Assembly (NCBI RefSeq): GCF_018304765.1 | Contig: NZ_CP072643.1 | Location: 868,001 to 932,000 of the forward strand | Source: Chloracidobacterium sp. N | GTDB lineage: Bacteria > Acidobacteriota > Blastocatellia > Chloracidobacteriales > Chloracidobacteriaceae | Direction of reading: 5' to 3' | DNA length: 64,000 bases | In this document: positions 46,559 to 57,061 of the stretch, piece by piece | Numbering within the stretch: position 1 is the first letter of the stretch | How the letters are laid out: the number at the start of each line of letters is the position of its first letter | The notes under the pieces: generated by a model | The model's database searches: none | What the model saw: the letters and a program-made list of their open reading frames with translations, nothing else | What the model was told of the DNA's origin: nothing | Made by a program: the position numbers and the translations under genes

Positions 46559-47751
46559 AACCGGCAGCGGTTATTGTCATCGGCAGCGGCATTGCCGGAA
46601 CAACCTTTGCCCACTGCTGCGCCCGCGCCGGCATGGAAGTGCTGGTTCTGGAAAAAGACGCCGAACCGGGCGGGGCGCTGCGGTCACACCGCTTTGCCAG
46701 AGGTAATGGCTTCTGGACGGAACTGGGCGCGCATACCTGTTACAACAGCTATGGCACGCTGCTTTCCGTCATCGAGGAGTGCGGGTTGCTGCCGGCGCTG
46801 CGCCCACGCGCCAGGGTGGGCTTCAGGTTTCTGGTGGCCAACCAGGTCAAATCCATCCCCTCCCAACTGCACTTCTTCGAGGCGCTGCGGCATTTCCCCT
46901 TCGGCCTGCGAACGCCAAAGGACGGTCTCAGTGTGGCCGACTACTACACCCGACTGTTGGGCGCGAAGAACTACGCCGATGTTCTCGCGCCGGCGTTCAA
47001 TGCCGTGATGTGCCAATCTGCCGGTGGTTTGCCGGCCGAGATGCTGTTCAAGAAGCGTCCCCGCCGGGCCGATGTACAGCGAACTTATACGCTGCCCGAT
47101 GGCTTGCAGGGCATCGTCAAGGCTGCTCTGGCACAGCCGGGTATCCATCTGGTGGCCAACTGCGAGGTGTTGAGCGTGGAACGTGGTGACACCGGCTTTG
47201 AAGTCACCACGTCCACCGGTGCCGCCTATCAGGCCAGGTTGCTCGTCGTGGCGACACCGCCCCACGTGGCGGCGCAACTGCTGCGTCATGCCTTTCCTTC
47301 GGTGTCCGAAAAACTGTCCCGGATTCGGGTTGAGACCATCGAGACGGTGGGGGTGCTCGTCCCCCGGGCCGCCGTCAGAATTCCTCCAATTGCGGGCTTG
47401 ATTGCGCGGGATGATGTGTTTTATTCAGCAGTATCACGCGATGTTGTGCCCGACGCAACATGGCGTGGTTTTGCGTTTCATTTCAAGCCGGGCAAACTTG
47501 ACGCAGAAGGCCGGTTGCGGCGCATTGCGGACGTGCTGGGAATTGCCCCGACAGACATTGTTGAGTCGGTCTTTCGGACGAATGTGCTTCCCTCGCCCAA
47601 AGTCGGCCATGCCGCCCTCGTCGAAAGCCTGAACGCGACCCTTGCCGGCATGCCGCTGTTTCTTGTCGGTAACTATTTTGAAGGCGTCTCGATTGAGGAT
47701 TGCGCCCTCCGCGCCGTGCAGGAGTTTACCCGGCTGACTTCCCTGAAGTGA
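46555..47751 (+). CDS. FAD-dependent oxidoreductase, protoporphyrinogen-oxidase (HemY)-like
   Basis: 398 aa. Dinucleotide-binding VIVIGSGIAGTTFAHCCA, then GGALRSHRFARG, a phytoene-dehydrogenase/HemY-like middle with ALRHFPFGLRTP and DVLAPAFNAVMCQ, and VGNYFEGVSIEDC near the C-terminus as in HemY. It could oxidise protoporphyrinogen IX for heme and chlorophyll; the exact substrate is inferred. GTG start overlaps the clpA stop (GTGA). Confidence 0.82.
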   Translation: MKPAAVIVIGSGIAGTTFAHCCARAGMEVLVLEKDAEPGGALRSHRFARGNGFWTELGAHTCYNSYGTLLSVIEECGLLPALRPRARVGFRFLVANQVKSIPSQLHFFEALRHFPFGLRTPKDGLSVADYYTRLLGAKNYADVLAPAFNAVMCQSAGGLPAEMLFKKRPRRADVQRTYTLPDGLQGIVKAALAQPGIHLVANCEVLSVERGDTGFEVTTSTGAAYQARLLVVATPPHVAAQLLRHAFPSVSEKLSRIRVETIETVGVLVPRAAVRIPPIAGLIARDDVFYSAVSRDVVPDATWRGFAFHFKPGKLDAEGRLRRIADVLGIAPTDIVESVFRTNVLPSPKVGHAALVESLNATLAGMPLFLVGNYFEGVSIEDCALRAVQEFTRLTSLK

Positions 47752-47760
47752 GCCTTGGGT

Positions 47761-48324
47761 ATGCTCCTGCAAACGCTTGGCAAGTTCCTCGCCTTCGGTG
47801 TGGGTGGTGGTGTGCTCGGCGTTGTGGCCGCGGTGGTGGGGGGCTACGCACTGCAAAACTATGTTGGCGAAGAAATGCTGCCGCTCCTGTGGCTGATCGG
47901 CGGTCTGGGAGGCATGGTTGTGGGAGCTTCCCAAGTATCGTGGCGCAAGCGGCGCCGGAGACGCCGCCGCCGTCGCCCGCAGGTTGTGCTGCCGCCGATG
48001 AAGCCTGCGTCAGTGGATACTCCAGGTGCGTCTTCCGGGGCACCATCGGATGGCACAGGCGGTCAGCCGGAACTGGTTGCTGGAGAACCCGCCAGTCTGT
48101 TTCAGCAGGTCACGGGCGCAACAACGGCGGAGCTGGCCAACGTCCGCGTCTGTGACGTGCGTCTCGATGGCGATGGCGAGCCGCTCGGCGTACGGTTGTC
48201 GCAGAATGGCCAGGAGCGCGAGGTGTTTCTCGTCCATGACCACCACCGCGACATTGTTGCCGAAGCCCTCGACGCCGCCCTGCGGCGCGAGCCGGGTAAC
48301 CGGCGCGCCCGGCTGTTTCCCTGA
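47761..48324 (+). CDS. Hypothetical protein with two membrane spans and a basic linker
   Basis: 187 aa from ATG 47761 (TTG 47755 possible). Two glycine-rich hydrophobic segments (about residues 9-30 and 40-58), an Arg tract (RKRRRRRRRRRP), a Pro/Ser linker, and a C-terminal domain of about 80 aa (VTGATTAELANVRV ... REVFLVHDHHRDIVAEALD). The C-terminal part would be cytosolic by the positive-inside rule. Family not recognised. Nine bases after the HemY-like stop. Confidence 0.7.
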   Translation: MLLQTLGKFLAFGVGGGVLGVVAAVVGGYALQNYVGEEMLPLLWLIGGLGGMVVGASQVSWRKRRRRRRRRRPQVVLPPMKPASVDTPGASSGAPSDGTGGQPELVAGEPASLFQQVTGATTAELANVRVCDVRLDGDGEPLGVRLSQNGQEREVFLVHDHHRDIVAEALDAALRREPGNRRARLFP

Positions 48325-48418
48325 AAGTCGTTTGTCTTCGGTCCGGTTGGTGATAGCTTCCACCCCCGCACGAATCATCTTCCGCCACCACCGGGCACCT
48401 GCCCTTTCCTGAACCTCC

Positions 48419-51085
48419 ATGCCGACTGCTGAAGAGTTGCGGCTCGCCGAATCGGCCGCGCGCACGAAACACTGGAAACGCTGGGGCCCTTACGTCAGTG
48501 AGCGGGCCTGGGGCACCGTTCGGGAGGACTACAGCCCCCACGGCGATGCCTGGAGCTACTTTCCCTATGAGCACAGCCGCTCAAAAGCCTATCGTTGGGG
48601 CGAAGACGGGTTGGCCGGGATTTGTGACCGGCGGCAAATCCTGTGCTTTGCGCTGGCACTGTGGAACGAACGCGACCCGCACCTGAAAGAACGGCTGTTC
48701 GGCCTGACCGGCCCGCAGGGCAACCACGGCGAGGATGTCAAGGAGTATTACTTCTACCTCGACTCGACGCCGACCCACAGCTACATGAAGTGGCTCTACA
48801 AGTATCCCCAGGCGCGGTTTCCGTACGAGGAACTGCTCCACTTTGGACGCGCCCGCTCCCGACGCGAGCCGGAGTATGAACTGCTCGACACCGGGGTGTT
48901 TGCCGAACAGCGTTACTTCGATGTCTTCGTCGAATACGCCAAAGCCGACGTGGATGACATCGTCATCCGCATCACGGTCGTCAACCGGGGGCCGGCGCGC
49001 GCACCGATTCACATCCTGCCGACGCTCTGGTTTCGGAACACCTGGTCGTGGCAGCCGATGTCCGGCGAAAAGCCCTACATCCGGCAGGCGCCGGACCTGA
49101 GCCGGACGCGCGTCATGGCGTGCGATCATCCCACGCTGGGCAATCGCTGGCTATATTGCGCTGATGCGCCCGACCTGCTCTTTACCGAGAATGAAACCAA
49201 CCTGGAGCGGCTGTACGGCGTTCCAAACCGCACACCGTACGTCAAGGACGGCATCAACGAATACCTTGTCAATGGGCGAACGTATGCCGTCAACCCGGAG
49301 CGCACCGGGACGAAAGCCGCCGCCCACTATCACTTCGAGCTGGAAGGGGGCGCGGCGACGACCCTGTGGCTGCGGCTGTGCAACTACGACCCGGACACAC
49401 TGCGCGGGGAACCGTTCGGGCCGGCGGCGCGGGTGCTGGCCGAGCGTCAGGTCGAGGCCGACGAATTCTACGCCACCCGCATCCCTGAAACGCTTTCGGC
49501 CGATGCCAGAAACGTCATGCGGCAGTCTTTTGCCGGCCTGCTCTGGACGAAGCAGTTTTACGCCTACGAGGTTGACCGGTGGCTGACCGGCGACCCGCTC
49601 CAGCCACCGCCGCCGCCGAGCCGCCTGCGTGGGCGCAACCGCAACTGGAAGCACCTCCACTGCGAGGATGTCATCTCCATGCCGGACAAGTGGGAGTATC
49701 CGTGGTTTGCCGCCTGGGATTTGGCCTTCCACTGCGTCCCACTGGCGCTGGTTGACAGCGACTTTGCCAAGCAGCAGCTCATTCTCATGCTGCGCGAGTG
49801 GTACATGCATCCCAACGGCCAGCTTCCGGCGTACGAGTGGACGTTCGACGATGTCAATCCGCCGGTGCATGCCTGGGCGGCCTGGCGCGTCTATAAGATC
49901 GAAAAGAAGCGTACCGGGCAGGGGGACACGGCCTTTCTGGAGCGCATCTTCCACAAGCTGCTGCTCAACTTCACCTGGTGGATCAACCGCAAGGACGCCG
50001 ACGGCAGCAATATCTTCGAGGGCGGCTTTCTGGGACTGGACAACATCGGCGTGTTTGACCGGAGCGCCAAACTGCCGACCGGTGGCACGCTGCAACAGTC
50101 GGACGCCACAAGCTGGATGGGGATGTACTGCCTCAACATGCTGGCCATGGCGCTCGAACTCGCCCGGTACGACCGGGTGTATGAGGATGTGGCGAGCAAG
50201 TTTTACGAGCACTTTCTCTACATTGCCGATGCCCTGAGTCATCGCGTGGGGGTGGAAGGGGAGGCGCTCTGGGATGAGCAGGATGGGTTTTACTACGACG
50301 CCATTGCCTTTCCCGACGGGCGGCGGCTGCAACTGCGCGTCCGGTCCATGGTGGGGCTGATTCCGCTCTTTGCCGTGCAGATGATGGAAAGCTGGTGGCT
50401 GGAGCAGTTGCCCGGCTTTCGCCGGCGCATGGACTGGTTCGTGCGCAACCGCCCTGAACTCGTCAACAGCATTGTTTCGGTGGATGAGCAGGGCAATGTC
50501 GTCCAGCAGTTGCTTTCGCTGCCAAACACGTCCCAACTGCGGCGCATCCTGCGCATCATGCTGGATGAAAACGAGTTTTTTTCGCCTTATGGCATCCGGT
50601 CGGTGTCGCGTTACCACCGGGAACATCCCTACGTACTGCACGTGGACGGGCAGGAATACCGGGTGGATTACGACCCGGCCGAGTCTTCCATCCCGATGTT
50701 CGGGGGTAACTCCAACTGGCGCGGCCCGGTCTGGTTTCCGGTGAACTTTCTCATCATCGAGTCGCTGCAGAAGTTTCACCACTTCTACGGCGACAGCTTC
50801 AAGGTCGAGTGCCCGACGGGTTCGGGCAACCTGATGACCCTGTGGGAAGTGGCTACTGAGCTGTCCCGGCGGTTGTCGCGGATTTTTCTGCGCGACGCCG
50901 ACGGGAAGCGGCCCGTCTATCGGCATCCGGGGATGGAGTGTTTCGACACCGATCCGCACTGGCGCGACCTGGTGTTGTTTTACGAATACTTTCACGGCGA
51001 TACTGGCGCGGGACTGGGCGCGAGTCACCAGACCGGATGGACGGGACTGGTGGCCAAACTGCTGGCCCAGAGCGGCGAAGGGTAA
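48419..51085 (+). CDS. GH63-type glucosidase
   Basis: 888 aa, no signal peptide. It starts with [20 protein letters not shown] and [18 protein letters not shown], a highly conserved head of the bacterial glucosidase group related to GH63 mannosyl-oligosaccharide glucosidase. The (alpha/alpha)6 catalytic part includes [50 protein letters not shown] and [12 protein letters not shown]. It is probably a cytosolic alpha-glucosidase acting on compatible-solute or storage glucosides; the substrate is unproven. aspS follows after 3 bp. Confidence 0.85.
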   Translation: MPTAEELRLAESAARTKHWKRWGPYVSERAWGTVREDYSPHGDAWSYFPYEHSRSKAYRWGEDGLAGICDRRQILCFALALWNERDPHLKERLFGLTGPQGNHGEDVKEYYFYLDSTPTHSYMKWLYKYPQARFPYEELLHFGRARSRREPEYELLDTGVFAEQRYFDVFVEYAKADVDDIVIRITVVNRGPARAPIHILPTLWFRNTWSWQPMSGEKPYIRQAPDLSRTRVMACDHPTLGNRWLYCADAPDLLFTENETNLERLYGVPNRTPYVKDGINEYLVNGRTYAVNPERTGTKAAAHYHFELEGGAATTLWLRLCNYDPDTLRGEPFGPAARVLAERQVEADEFYATRIPETLSADARNVMRQSFAGLLWTKQFYAYEVDRWLTGDPLQPPPPPSRLRGRNRNWKHLHCEDVISMPDKWEYPWFAAWDLAFHCVPLALVDSDFAKQQLILMLREWYMHPNGQLPAYEWTFDDVNPPVHAWAAWRVYKIEKKRTGQGDTAFLERIFHKLLLNFTWWINRKDADGSNIFEGGFLGLDNIGVFDRSAKLPTGGTLQQSDATSWMGMYCLNMLAMALELARYDRVYEDVASKFYEHFLYIADALSHRVGVEGEALWDEQDGFYYDAIAFPDGRRLQLRVRSMVGLIPLFAVQMMESWWLEQLPGFRRRMDWFVRNRPELVNSIVSVDEQGNVVQQLLSLPNTSQLRRILRIMLDENEFFSPYGIRSVSRYHREHPYVLHVDGQEYRVDYDPAESSIPMFGGNSNWRGPVWFPVNFLIIESLQKFHHFYGDSFKVECPTGSGNLMTLWEVATELSRRLSRIFLRDADGKRPVYRHPGMECFDTDPHWRDLVLFYEYFHGDTGAGLGASHQTGWTGLVAKLLAQSGEG

Positions 51086-51088
51086 ACC

Positions 51089-52894
51089 ATGACTGTGTTG
51101 GAGCATCTTGGGGACTGGCAGCGCACGCACCTCAACGGGACGTTGCGCGTCCAGCATGTTGGGCAGACTGTGACCCTGATGGGGTGGGTCGGACGGCGAC
51201 GCGACCACGCCACGGCGACCTTTGTGGATTTACGTGACCATAGCGGTTTCGTGCAGGTTGTTTTTGACAGCGCCCGGGGCGACGGGGCGGTGCACGCCAA
51301 GGCGCGGCCGCTGCGCACCGAATACGTCATTGCCGTCCGGGGCGTCGTCGTCCGGCGCGCGCCCGATGCGGTCAACCCCAAGATGGAGACCGGCGAAATT
51401 GAAGTCCATGCGGACGAACTGCGCATTCTCAACGATGCCCAGACGCCGCCGCTGCCGCTCGACGAGGAAAAGACCTCGACGCTGGCCGGTGAGGATGTCC
51501 GCCTGAAGTATCGCTATCTCGACCTGCGGCGGCCGACCATGCAGGCCAACCTGCGCCTGCGGGCCCAGGTGACGGCAACCATCCGGCGCTGGATGGAAGC
51601 CCATGGCTTTCTCGAAGTGGAGACGCCCTTTCTCATTCGCTCCACGCCGGAAGGGGCGCGGGATTTCATCGTTCCCAGCCGGTTGCATCCGGGCAACTTT
51701 TTTGCTCTGCCCCAGTCGCCGCAGCTCTTCAAGCAGTTGCTGATGATTGGCGGCTGTGACCGCTACTACCAGATTGCCCGCTGCTTCCGGGATGAAGACC
51801 TGCGCGCCGACCGCCAGCCGGAGTTCACCCAGCTTGACGTGGAAATGTCCTTTCCCCAGACCGAAGTGTTGTTTGACATCATCGAGGGGCTGATGGTCGA
51901 GCTGGCGCAACTGCGTGGTATCCAGGTGGCGCGTCCGTTGCCGCGCCTGACCTACGACGAAGCCATGCGCCGCTTCGGCTCGGACAAGCCCGACATCCGC
52001 TTCGGCATGGAGTTGCAGGATATTTCCGAGGTCGTCCGGTCGGTGGATTTCCCGCCCTACCAGGCGGCATTGGAAGCCGGCGGGTGTGTCAAAGCCATTG
52101 TGGCGCGCGGCAAGGCTGACTACAGCCGCAAAACGCTCGACGACTTCACCGACTGGTTGCGCAAGGACCACCGCGCCGGCGGCCTGGGCTACCTGAAAGT
52201 GCTGCCTGATGGCGTGCAGTCGCCGCTGGTCAAGTCGCTGGGCGAGGACGTAGCCCGGTCGGTCGTTCGTACGGTGGGCGCCGAAACGGGCGACATGGTG
52301 TTCATTGTCGCGGGAAGTCACCCGGTGGTTGCCGCCAGTCTGGGGGCGTTGCGGGTGGAAATTGCGCGCCGGGAGCGGCTTTTCGACCCGCAGCACTTTG
52401 CCTTCCTCTGGGTGACGGACTTTCCGATGTTTGAGTTCGACCCTGACGAGCGCCGGTGGTACGCCATGCACCACCCGTTCACTTCGCCGCGCGAGGAAGA
52501 CCTGCCGCTGCTTGCCGCCGGCCCGGAGCAGTGGGGAAAGGTACGCGCGCAGGCTTATGACCTCGTGCTCAACGGCGTCGAAGTCGGCGGCGGCTCGATT
52601 CGTATTCACCGGGCGGACGTGCAGCGCCAGGTGTTTGACGCGCTCGGTTTCAGCGCGGAAGCGGCGCGGCAGCGTTTTGGTTTCTTCATTGACGCGCTCA
52701 CCTACGGCACGCCCCCGCACGGCGGCATTGCCCTGGGGCTTGACCGGCTGGTGATGCTGCTGGCCGGGATGGAATCCATCCGTGATGTCATTGCCTTTCC
52801 GAAGACGGCACATGCGACCGACCTGATGTGCGACGCGCCGAATGTGGTTGACCCGGCGCAGTTGCGTGAGCTGCGTCTGCGCCTCGACCCGTGA
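51089..52894 (+). CDS. aspS: Aspartyl-tRNA synthetase, bacterial type
   Basis: 601 aa. OB-fold anticodon domain ([20 protein letters not shown]), flipping loop region [10 protein letters not shown], motif 2 [19 protein letters not shown], the GAD insertion typical of bacterial enzymes, and motif 3 [16 protein letters not shown]. It charges tRNA-Asp. Whether it also charges tRNA-Asn cannot be read safely here. The stop overlaps the next start (GTGA). Confidence 0.97.
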   Translation: MTVLEHLGDWQRTHLNGTLRVQHVGQTVTLMGWVGRRRDHATATFVDLRDHSGFVQVVFDSARGDGAVHAKARPLRTEYVIAVRGVVVRRAPDAVNPKMETGEIEVHADELRILNDAQTPPLPLDEEKTSTLAGEDVRLKYRYLDLRRPTMQANLRLRAQVTATIRRWMEAHGFLEVETPFLIRSTPEGARDFIVPSRLHPGNFFALPQSPQLFKQLLMIGGCDRYYQIARCFRDEDLRADRQPEFTQLDVEMSFPQTEVLFDIIEGLMVELAQLRGIQVARPLPRLTYDEAMRRFGSDKPDIRFGMELQDISEVVRSVDFPPYQAALEAGGCVKAIVARGKADYSRKTLDDFTDWLRKDHRAGGLGYLKVLPDGVQSPLVKSLGEDVARSVVRTVGAETGDMVFIVAGSHPVVAASLGALRVEIARRERLFDPQHFAFLWVTDFPMFEFDPDERRWYAMHHPFTSPREEDLPLLAAGPEQWGKVRAQAYDLVLNGVEVGGGSIRIHRADVQRQVFDALGFSAEAARQRFGFFIDALTYGTPPHGGIALGLDRLVMLLAGMESIRDVIAFPKTAHATDLMCDAPNVVDPAQLRELRLRLDP

Positions 52895-54039
52895 CGACGG
52901 CCGGTGTGACACGCCCTGAAGACCTGCTGACTGTCCCGACACCGGCGCTTCTGCTGGACCAGCACCGCCTGGAGCGCAACCTGGCGCGGATGAGCGCCCA
53001 TGTCGCCCGGCTGGGCGCGCGATTGCGACCTCATGTCAAGACGCACAAGTGCCCGCCGATTGCCCGGAAGCAGGTTGCCGGGCAGTTTGGCGGCATCACC
53101 ATCTCGACGCTCGCCGAAGGCTTTGCCTTTGCCGAAGCCGGCTTTGACGATCTGCTCTATGCCGTGCCGGTCGAGCCGGGCAAATTCGGGCGCCTCTGCC
53201 AGCTTGCCCGGCAGGTTCGGCGACTGGCCGTTCTGACCGATGAGCCGACGTTGCCGCCGTTGCTTTCGGCGGCGGCAGAAGCTGCCGGGGTGTCGCTGGA
53301 TGTTTTCGTTGAAATTGACTGCGGCGACGGGCGCACCGGCGTGTCTTTTGACCACCTTGACCGGATTGAGCAGGTGGCACGTGCGGTGGCGTCCGCCGGA
53401 CGGCTGACGCTGGCCGGCATTTTGACGCACGCCGGGCAGTCATACGCGGCGCGTACGACGGCTGAACGGCGAATGGTGGCCTATCTCGAACGCGACCGCA
53501 TGGCACATGTGGCAGCGGCGCTGGAACAAAGGGGTTTGGCAGTGCCGTGCGTCAGTATTGGCTCAACGCCGACAGTAGTTGCGCTCGATGAGCCACTACC
53601 GCCCAACTTTGAGGTCCGGCCGGGCAACTACGTTTTTTTCGACGCTTTCCAGGCGCAGTGCGGCGTCTGTGCCTTTGACGACTGTGCCCTGACGGTGTTG
53701 ACCGCCGTCGTGCACCGCAGTGAAGGGAAGGTCGTGGTGGATGCCGGTGCCATTGCCCTGTCGAAAGACATTGGCGCAGCGGATTTCTTTCCCCACAGCG
53801 GTTATGGGTTGGTTGGCGACCTTGCCGGACGGCCGCTGGGCTTGCGGGTGGCGGCGGTGTCGCAGGAGCACGGCCGGATTCCGGTGGCTGACCCGGCCCT
53901 GCTGGAGCGGCTGCCTGTCGGGACGCGCCTGCGCGTGGCGGTCAACCATTCATGTCTGACGGCCGCGCAGCATGCGCACTACCTGGTGGTTGCCGATGGG
54001 ACCATTGTCGCCCGGTGGCCGATTGTGCAGGGCTGGTAG
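52891..54039 (+). CDS. PLP-dependent D-threonine aldolase / D-serine dehydratase family protein
   Basis: 382 aa. Alanine-racemase-type TIM barrel with the PLP lysine in [10 protein letters not shown] near residue 50, [14 protein letters not shown] at the start, and C-terminal metal ligands in [10 protein letters not shown] (His and Cys) as in D-threonine aldolase and eukaryotic-type D-serine dehydratase. It probably cleaves or deaminates a D-amino acid. GTG start coupled to aspS, suggesting D-amino-acid clearance near the aminoacylation system. Confidence 0.88.
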   Translation: MTTAGVTRPEDLLTVPTPALLLDQHRLERNLARMSAHVARLGARLRPHVKTHKCPPIARKQVAGQFGGITISTLAEGFAFAEAGFDDLLYAVPVEPGKFGRLCQLARQVRRLAVLTDEPTLPPLLSAAAEAAGVSLDVFVEIDCGDGRTGVSFDHLDRIEQVARAVASAGRLTLAGILTHAGQSYAARTTAERRMVAYLERDRMAHVAAALEQRGLAVPCVSIGSTPTVVALDEPLPPNFEVRPGNYVFFDAFQAQCGVCAFDDCALTVLTAVVHRSEGKVVVDAGAIALSKDIGAADFFPHSGYGLVGDLAGRPLGLRVAAVSQEHGRIPVADPALLERLPVGTRLRVAVNHSCLTAAQHAHYLVVADGTIVARWPIVQGW

Positions 54040-54157
54040 TTTGGGCTTTGTGTGGCGGAAAACGGTAGGCTGGCGCGGGGCAGGACTAGATTGGCAGGTG
54101 CGTCCCCAATATCGAGCTTTTGCGCCGACCGGTCATCCGGTCGCGGTAAGGTTGGTC

Positions 54158-54355
54158 ATGAACTGGAAAGAAATCAGTTGGAAGATGGCGATCATCTACG
54201 CCCTGCTGACCTACGTTCCCCTGCTTGTTTTCTGGGTACTGACGGTGGCTTTTGCCGATGCGCTGGGCGGTGTCAGCCATTTCATCCTGATCATGGGAAT
54301 GATCTTTGCCATCATTCTCGACATCAAGCGCCGTTCGCCCGGTTACTCGATTTAG
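54158..54355 (+). CDS. Small two-span membrane protein
   Basis: 65 aa from ATG 54158. Two hydrophobic segments (MAIIYALLTYVPLLVFWVL and FILIMGMIFAIILDI) separated by a short loop, ending in a basic KRRSPGYSI. No family recognised. It follows the aldolase-type gene by 118 bp and precedes the AT-rich array. Confidence 0.6.
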   Translation: MNWKEISWKMAIIYALLTYVPLLVFWVLTVAFADALGGVSHFILIMGMIFAIILDIKRRSPGYSI

Positions 54356-54703
54356 CGGTGTGCGTTTCCGCCGTCGCCTGAACCGCCCCGAACGCCCGGG
54401 CCCGAACGTCTGGGTAAGTTATACTGCGCTTGTCCCGAACGGTGCCCATCAGCCCGATAAAGCCTGCCGTGTGGTCGAACCATACGGCTTTGTTCTTTGG
54501 AGCCGGTTGTGCTTTGCAGCGCCAGTCCGTCCGGCTGGACTGAATAACAGCCAGGCAGGGCTCATCGGGTGAATGTTACTTTTATTTTACGCCTCGTTCG
54601 GGTTCCGTTAACTTCAACAGCGTTTTCCGCTGCAAATCCTACCTGATCAAGGCTGCCCTTCGACAAAGCTCGAAGGGCAGGGAAGATTGGCACGAGGTGT
54701 GTG
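54356..54703. other. Non-coding leader with the first copy of the array's upstream block
   Basis: No gene seen. It contains TGTGTGGTCGAACCATACGG-like sequence and, at 54573-54629, a conserved AT-rich block (TTATTTTACGCCTCGTTC ... GTTAACTTCAACAGCGTT) found again before three further array genes. A hairpin CTGCCCTTCGA/TCGAAGGGCAG lies at about 54653-54681. Promoter function is inferred from conservation only. Confidence 0.5.
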
Positions 54704-55291
54704 ATGAGTCAGCAGAGACTGCCAAACATGAGCGATGAGAAAACAAGCGGTAATGCAGCAGGTTCCGGCACAGAGGGTGATATTATCAAGATAGACAATG
54801 TTTTGGTCTACACAAATGATGACACAATAGTTATAGAGAGTAAATCCAGGCCGATCATTGAATTGCTTGGCTGTCTTTTATCTTTTTTGTTCGCTATTAT
54901 TTTGGTTTTAACTTTTCAACTCCAGTTTTCCATATTACTTCCTGTTTTGTTTATGGCTTTATTTATTATGATTTTTCTTCTTGTATCAAAGTTAGCCAGT
55001 GACGTTATTGACAGGAAAATAATAGACAAAAAGAAAATGATAATTAGATTTGAAAAAGAGAAAAAAGGGAAATTGAAAACAAAAGCCCAGTACAGCACTT
55101 CAGTTGTCAAGAATGTAAAAGTGGTTGTTGATGATTACAGTCGTATGGGTGTCTATCTGGATTTCTATCCAGGTTCTGTAACTGAGTCCGTTTGCATCAT
55201 AGGAGGAGAAGTCTGGGATAATGCAAAGAAACTTGAGCTTGCCCACAAGATAGCCGAATTTCTAGGCGTGCCGGTAATCGAAAAGACATGA
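54704..55291 (+). CDS. Array protein 1: two-TM protein with a GVPVIEKT tail
   Basis: 195 aa from ATG 54704 (GAGGTG upstream; GTG 54701 is alternative). Layout shared by the whole array: a short beta-like segment (VLVYTNDDTIVIESKS), two adjacent membrane spans (about 52-72 and 75-95), then a soluble part. That part has VIDRKIIDKKKMIIRFEKE, a KGKLKTKAQYSTS loop, VKNVKVVVDDYSRMGVYLD, and the C-terminal helix ELAHKIAEFLGVPVIEKT. The soluble part resembles a membrane-proximal PH-like beta fold by pattern only. No enzyme motif. AT-rich codon use contrasts with all upstream genes, suggesting transfer. Confidence 0.78.
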   Translation: MSQQRLPNMSDEKTSGNAAGSGTEGDIIKIDNVLVYTNDDTIVIESKSRPIIELLGCLLSFLFAIILVLTFQLQFSILLPVLFMALFIMIFLLVSKLASDVIDRKIIDKKKMIIRFEKEKKGKLKTKAQYSTSVVKNVKVVVDDYSRMGVYLDFYPGSVTESVCIIGGEVWDNAKKLELAHKIAEFLGVPVIEKT

Positions 55292-55527
55292 ACCAAGTGG
55301 TTCTGGTTTGAAAGGTGCGTTCCATCAATTGTTCCAAGTCGCAAAAACTGGAGCACTCTGGCTACTGTGGGTAGCAAGCGCTTCCAACACAAGAGAAGCT
55401 GCCAGTTTGCCTCTGCCCGTCAAACTACATTTTCTGAACAGCCCCAAGGCATTCGAGTGAGCACAACGCGTTTGCGCCCCAGCTGGTATCGGTCACACCC
55501 CGCAATGCCTGCCCTGCCGTGTGGTCA
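55271..55527. repeat. Long direct repeat, copy 1 (gene end plus downstream flank)
   Basis: From the end of array gene 1 through the following gap, nearly identical to 58701-58959. About 180 bp match exactly, then a 2-bp indel and further identity. No convincing gene in either copy. Confidence 0.9.
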
Positions 55528-55622
55528 AACCACACGGCTTTGTTCTTTTTGAGCCGGTTGTACCTTGCGGTGCCATCACGGCTGGCTGGGCTGGATAACA
55601 ACCGGTCGAGATTTGTCGGGAA

Positions 55623-55676
55623 AATGTTACCGTTATTTTACGTCCTGTTCAGGTCTCATTAACTTCAACGGCGTTC
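55623..55676 (+). promoter_or_regulatory. Upstream block of array gene 2
   Basis: Matches the block at 54573-54629: TTATTTTACGTCCTGTTC, then CATTAACTTCAACGGCGTT. It sits about 80-130 bp before the start, the same distance as in the other copies. Candidate promoter/operator. Confidence 0.4.
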
Positions 55677-55711
55677 TTTGTTGCAAAACCTAGCTAAATG
55701 AGACTGCTTCT

Positions 55712-56508
55712 CTTTGCCCGGTGAGAGCAGTGTAAAAGCGAGCGAGGCTACAATGAACCCTGGTGAACAGTTCGGTACACAAACCCCTGAGACCATTGGC
55801 AACGGTATTACTAAGTTAAGTGATGATGTACTTGTCTATATCAATAAGGGCAAACTAGTCATAGAAAGTAGGTATAACTCACTCGTTAGGTCAATTGGCT
55901 GCATTCCATTTTTATTATTTTTTTTGCTCGGCTCTATAATTTCTATCATTCCCATAGCCGTTCCCATAGCCGCTTTTTTTATAATTGTTTTTTCTTTGTC
56001 TGTTATTTTAGTTGTAATTGCTACACTTTTCTCGAAAAGTTTACCTAAGAATACTATAGATAGAGTAATAATTGATAACAACATAGGCTCCGTTAAATTT
56101 GAAAGGGAAAGAGGGAAAAAGTCCAAACTTAAGAAACAGTGTAGCATCTCATCTATCAAAAATGTGAGAGTGGATGTTGATGATTATGATAGAATGGACA
56201 TATATCTAGATTCCACCACTGAGTCTTTCTGTATTATAGGGTATAGGGAGAGTATCGGCAATACAGAGAAACTTAAGCTTGCCCATCGGATAGCAGAGTT
56301 TCTGGGAGTGCCAGTGATCGAAAGGACATAAACCAGCCAGTCTCGGCTTAGCGGAGGTTACGTAATTATTGTCCACCGAATAGCAAAACAAGTGAGAAGA
56401 ATATTCTGACTGGAGATTGCCTGATGTATAAAAATAACATAACTTATGCTAGGAAACTTGGAGGAAAACGAGTTATCTATATAGGCGATAAAAAAGTAGT
56501 TATAGAAA
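55712..56508. repeat. 797-bp duplicated block, copy 1
   Basis: Covers array gene 2, the following gap and the first 28 codons of array gene 3. It matches 57840-58636 at a constant offset of 2128 bp with scattered substitutions. Confidence 0.88.
55753..56331 (+). CDS. Array protein 2: two-TM protein with a GVPVIERT tail
   Basis: 192 aa from ATG 55753 (GAGG six bases upstream). Family layout: VLVYINKGKLVIESRY, two spans (about residues 48-88), NTIDRVIIDNNIGSVKFERE, VRVDVDDYDRMDIYLDSTTES and LAHRIAEFLGVPVIERT. The frame is open to TTG 55714, and those extra codons (PGESSVKASEATMNPGEQF) are homologous to the linker in array protein 4, where they are clearly translated. This gene may therefore be a freed second half of a two-domain ancestor, or the longer start may be used. 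Confidence 0.75.
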   Translation: MNPGEQFGTQTPETIGNGITKLSDDVLVYINKGKLVIESRYNSLVRSIGCIPFLLFFLLGSIISIIPIAVPIAAFFIIVFSLSVILVVIATLFSKSLPKNTIDRVIIDNNIGSVKFERERGKKSKLKKQCSISSIKNVRVDVDDYDRMDIYLDSTTESFCIIGYRESIGNTEKLKLAHRIAEFLGVPVIERT

Positions 56509-56972
56509 AAAAGACTACCGACCTATTTAGCACGCTTTTCTTTGCATGTGCAATTATCTCTCTTGGCCTGGTACCATATTTGCTTACTGGGGCTGCAAGA
56601 GTAGTACTGCCATTTTTTCTTGGCTCTATTGTCTGTTCAGCTTTTTTTGCTCTAGTTCGTATTTTATTTAAAGAGGAAATAGAAAGAATAACAATTGATA
56701 AAAATGAAAGTTTAGTTACTTTTGAACGTCAAGTAGGTAATTCGATTCGAATTTTCAACCGGTACAGTTTTTCTAATATCAAGAGTTTAAATATCTATAA
56801 TGACGGGTATAATATAGTTCAGGTCTCTTTACTCGTTTGCGATGAGAATGTTTTTCTGCTGTCAGCAAAATTAGGAAAAACTGAAAACTATAGGCAAAAA
56901 TTCGAATTTGCCTACCGTATAGCAGACCTTATAGGTGTACCAGTCAGTAGCATAAAACCACAAGTTAAGTAA
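56424..56972 (+). CDS. Array protein 3: divergent two-TM family member
   Basis: 182 aa. Same order of segments (RVIYIGDKKVVIEKK, two spans at about 33-80, IERITIDKNESLVTFERQ, FSNIKSLNIYNDGY, FEFAYRIADLIGVPVSS) but the tail diverges to SSIKPQVK. GGAG lies nine bases before the ATG. It is the only intact member without the -EKT/-ERT ending. Its first 28 codons are repeated in the fragment at 58552. Confidence 0.75.
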   Translation: MYKNNITYARKLGGKRVIYIGDKKVVIEKKTTDLFSTLFFACAIISLGLVPYLLTGAARVVLPFFLGSIVCSAFFALVRILFKEEIERITIDKNESLVTFERQVGNSIRIFNRYSFSNIKSLNIYNDGYNIVQVSLLVCDENVFLLSAKLGKTENYRQKFEFAYRIADLIGVPVSSIKPQVK

Positions 56973-57061
56973 GTCTGGACCATCAATCAGCTAAGCTGAT
57001 ACAAGAAATACCAGTGAAATAAGCAGGCTTCATATAACTGTTAAAAAACAGGAGGTATCCT

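Noticed and set aside
55310..55480. Insertion-sequence remnant in the long direct repeat
   Set aside because: Short open frames on the minus strand show no transposase motif, and no terminal inverted repeats or target duplications were found.
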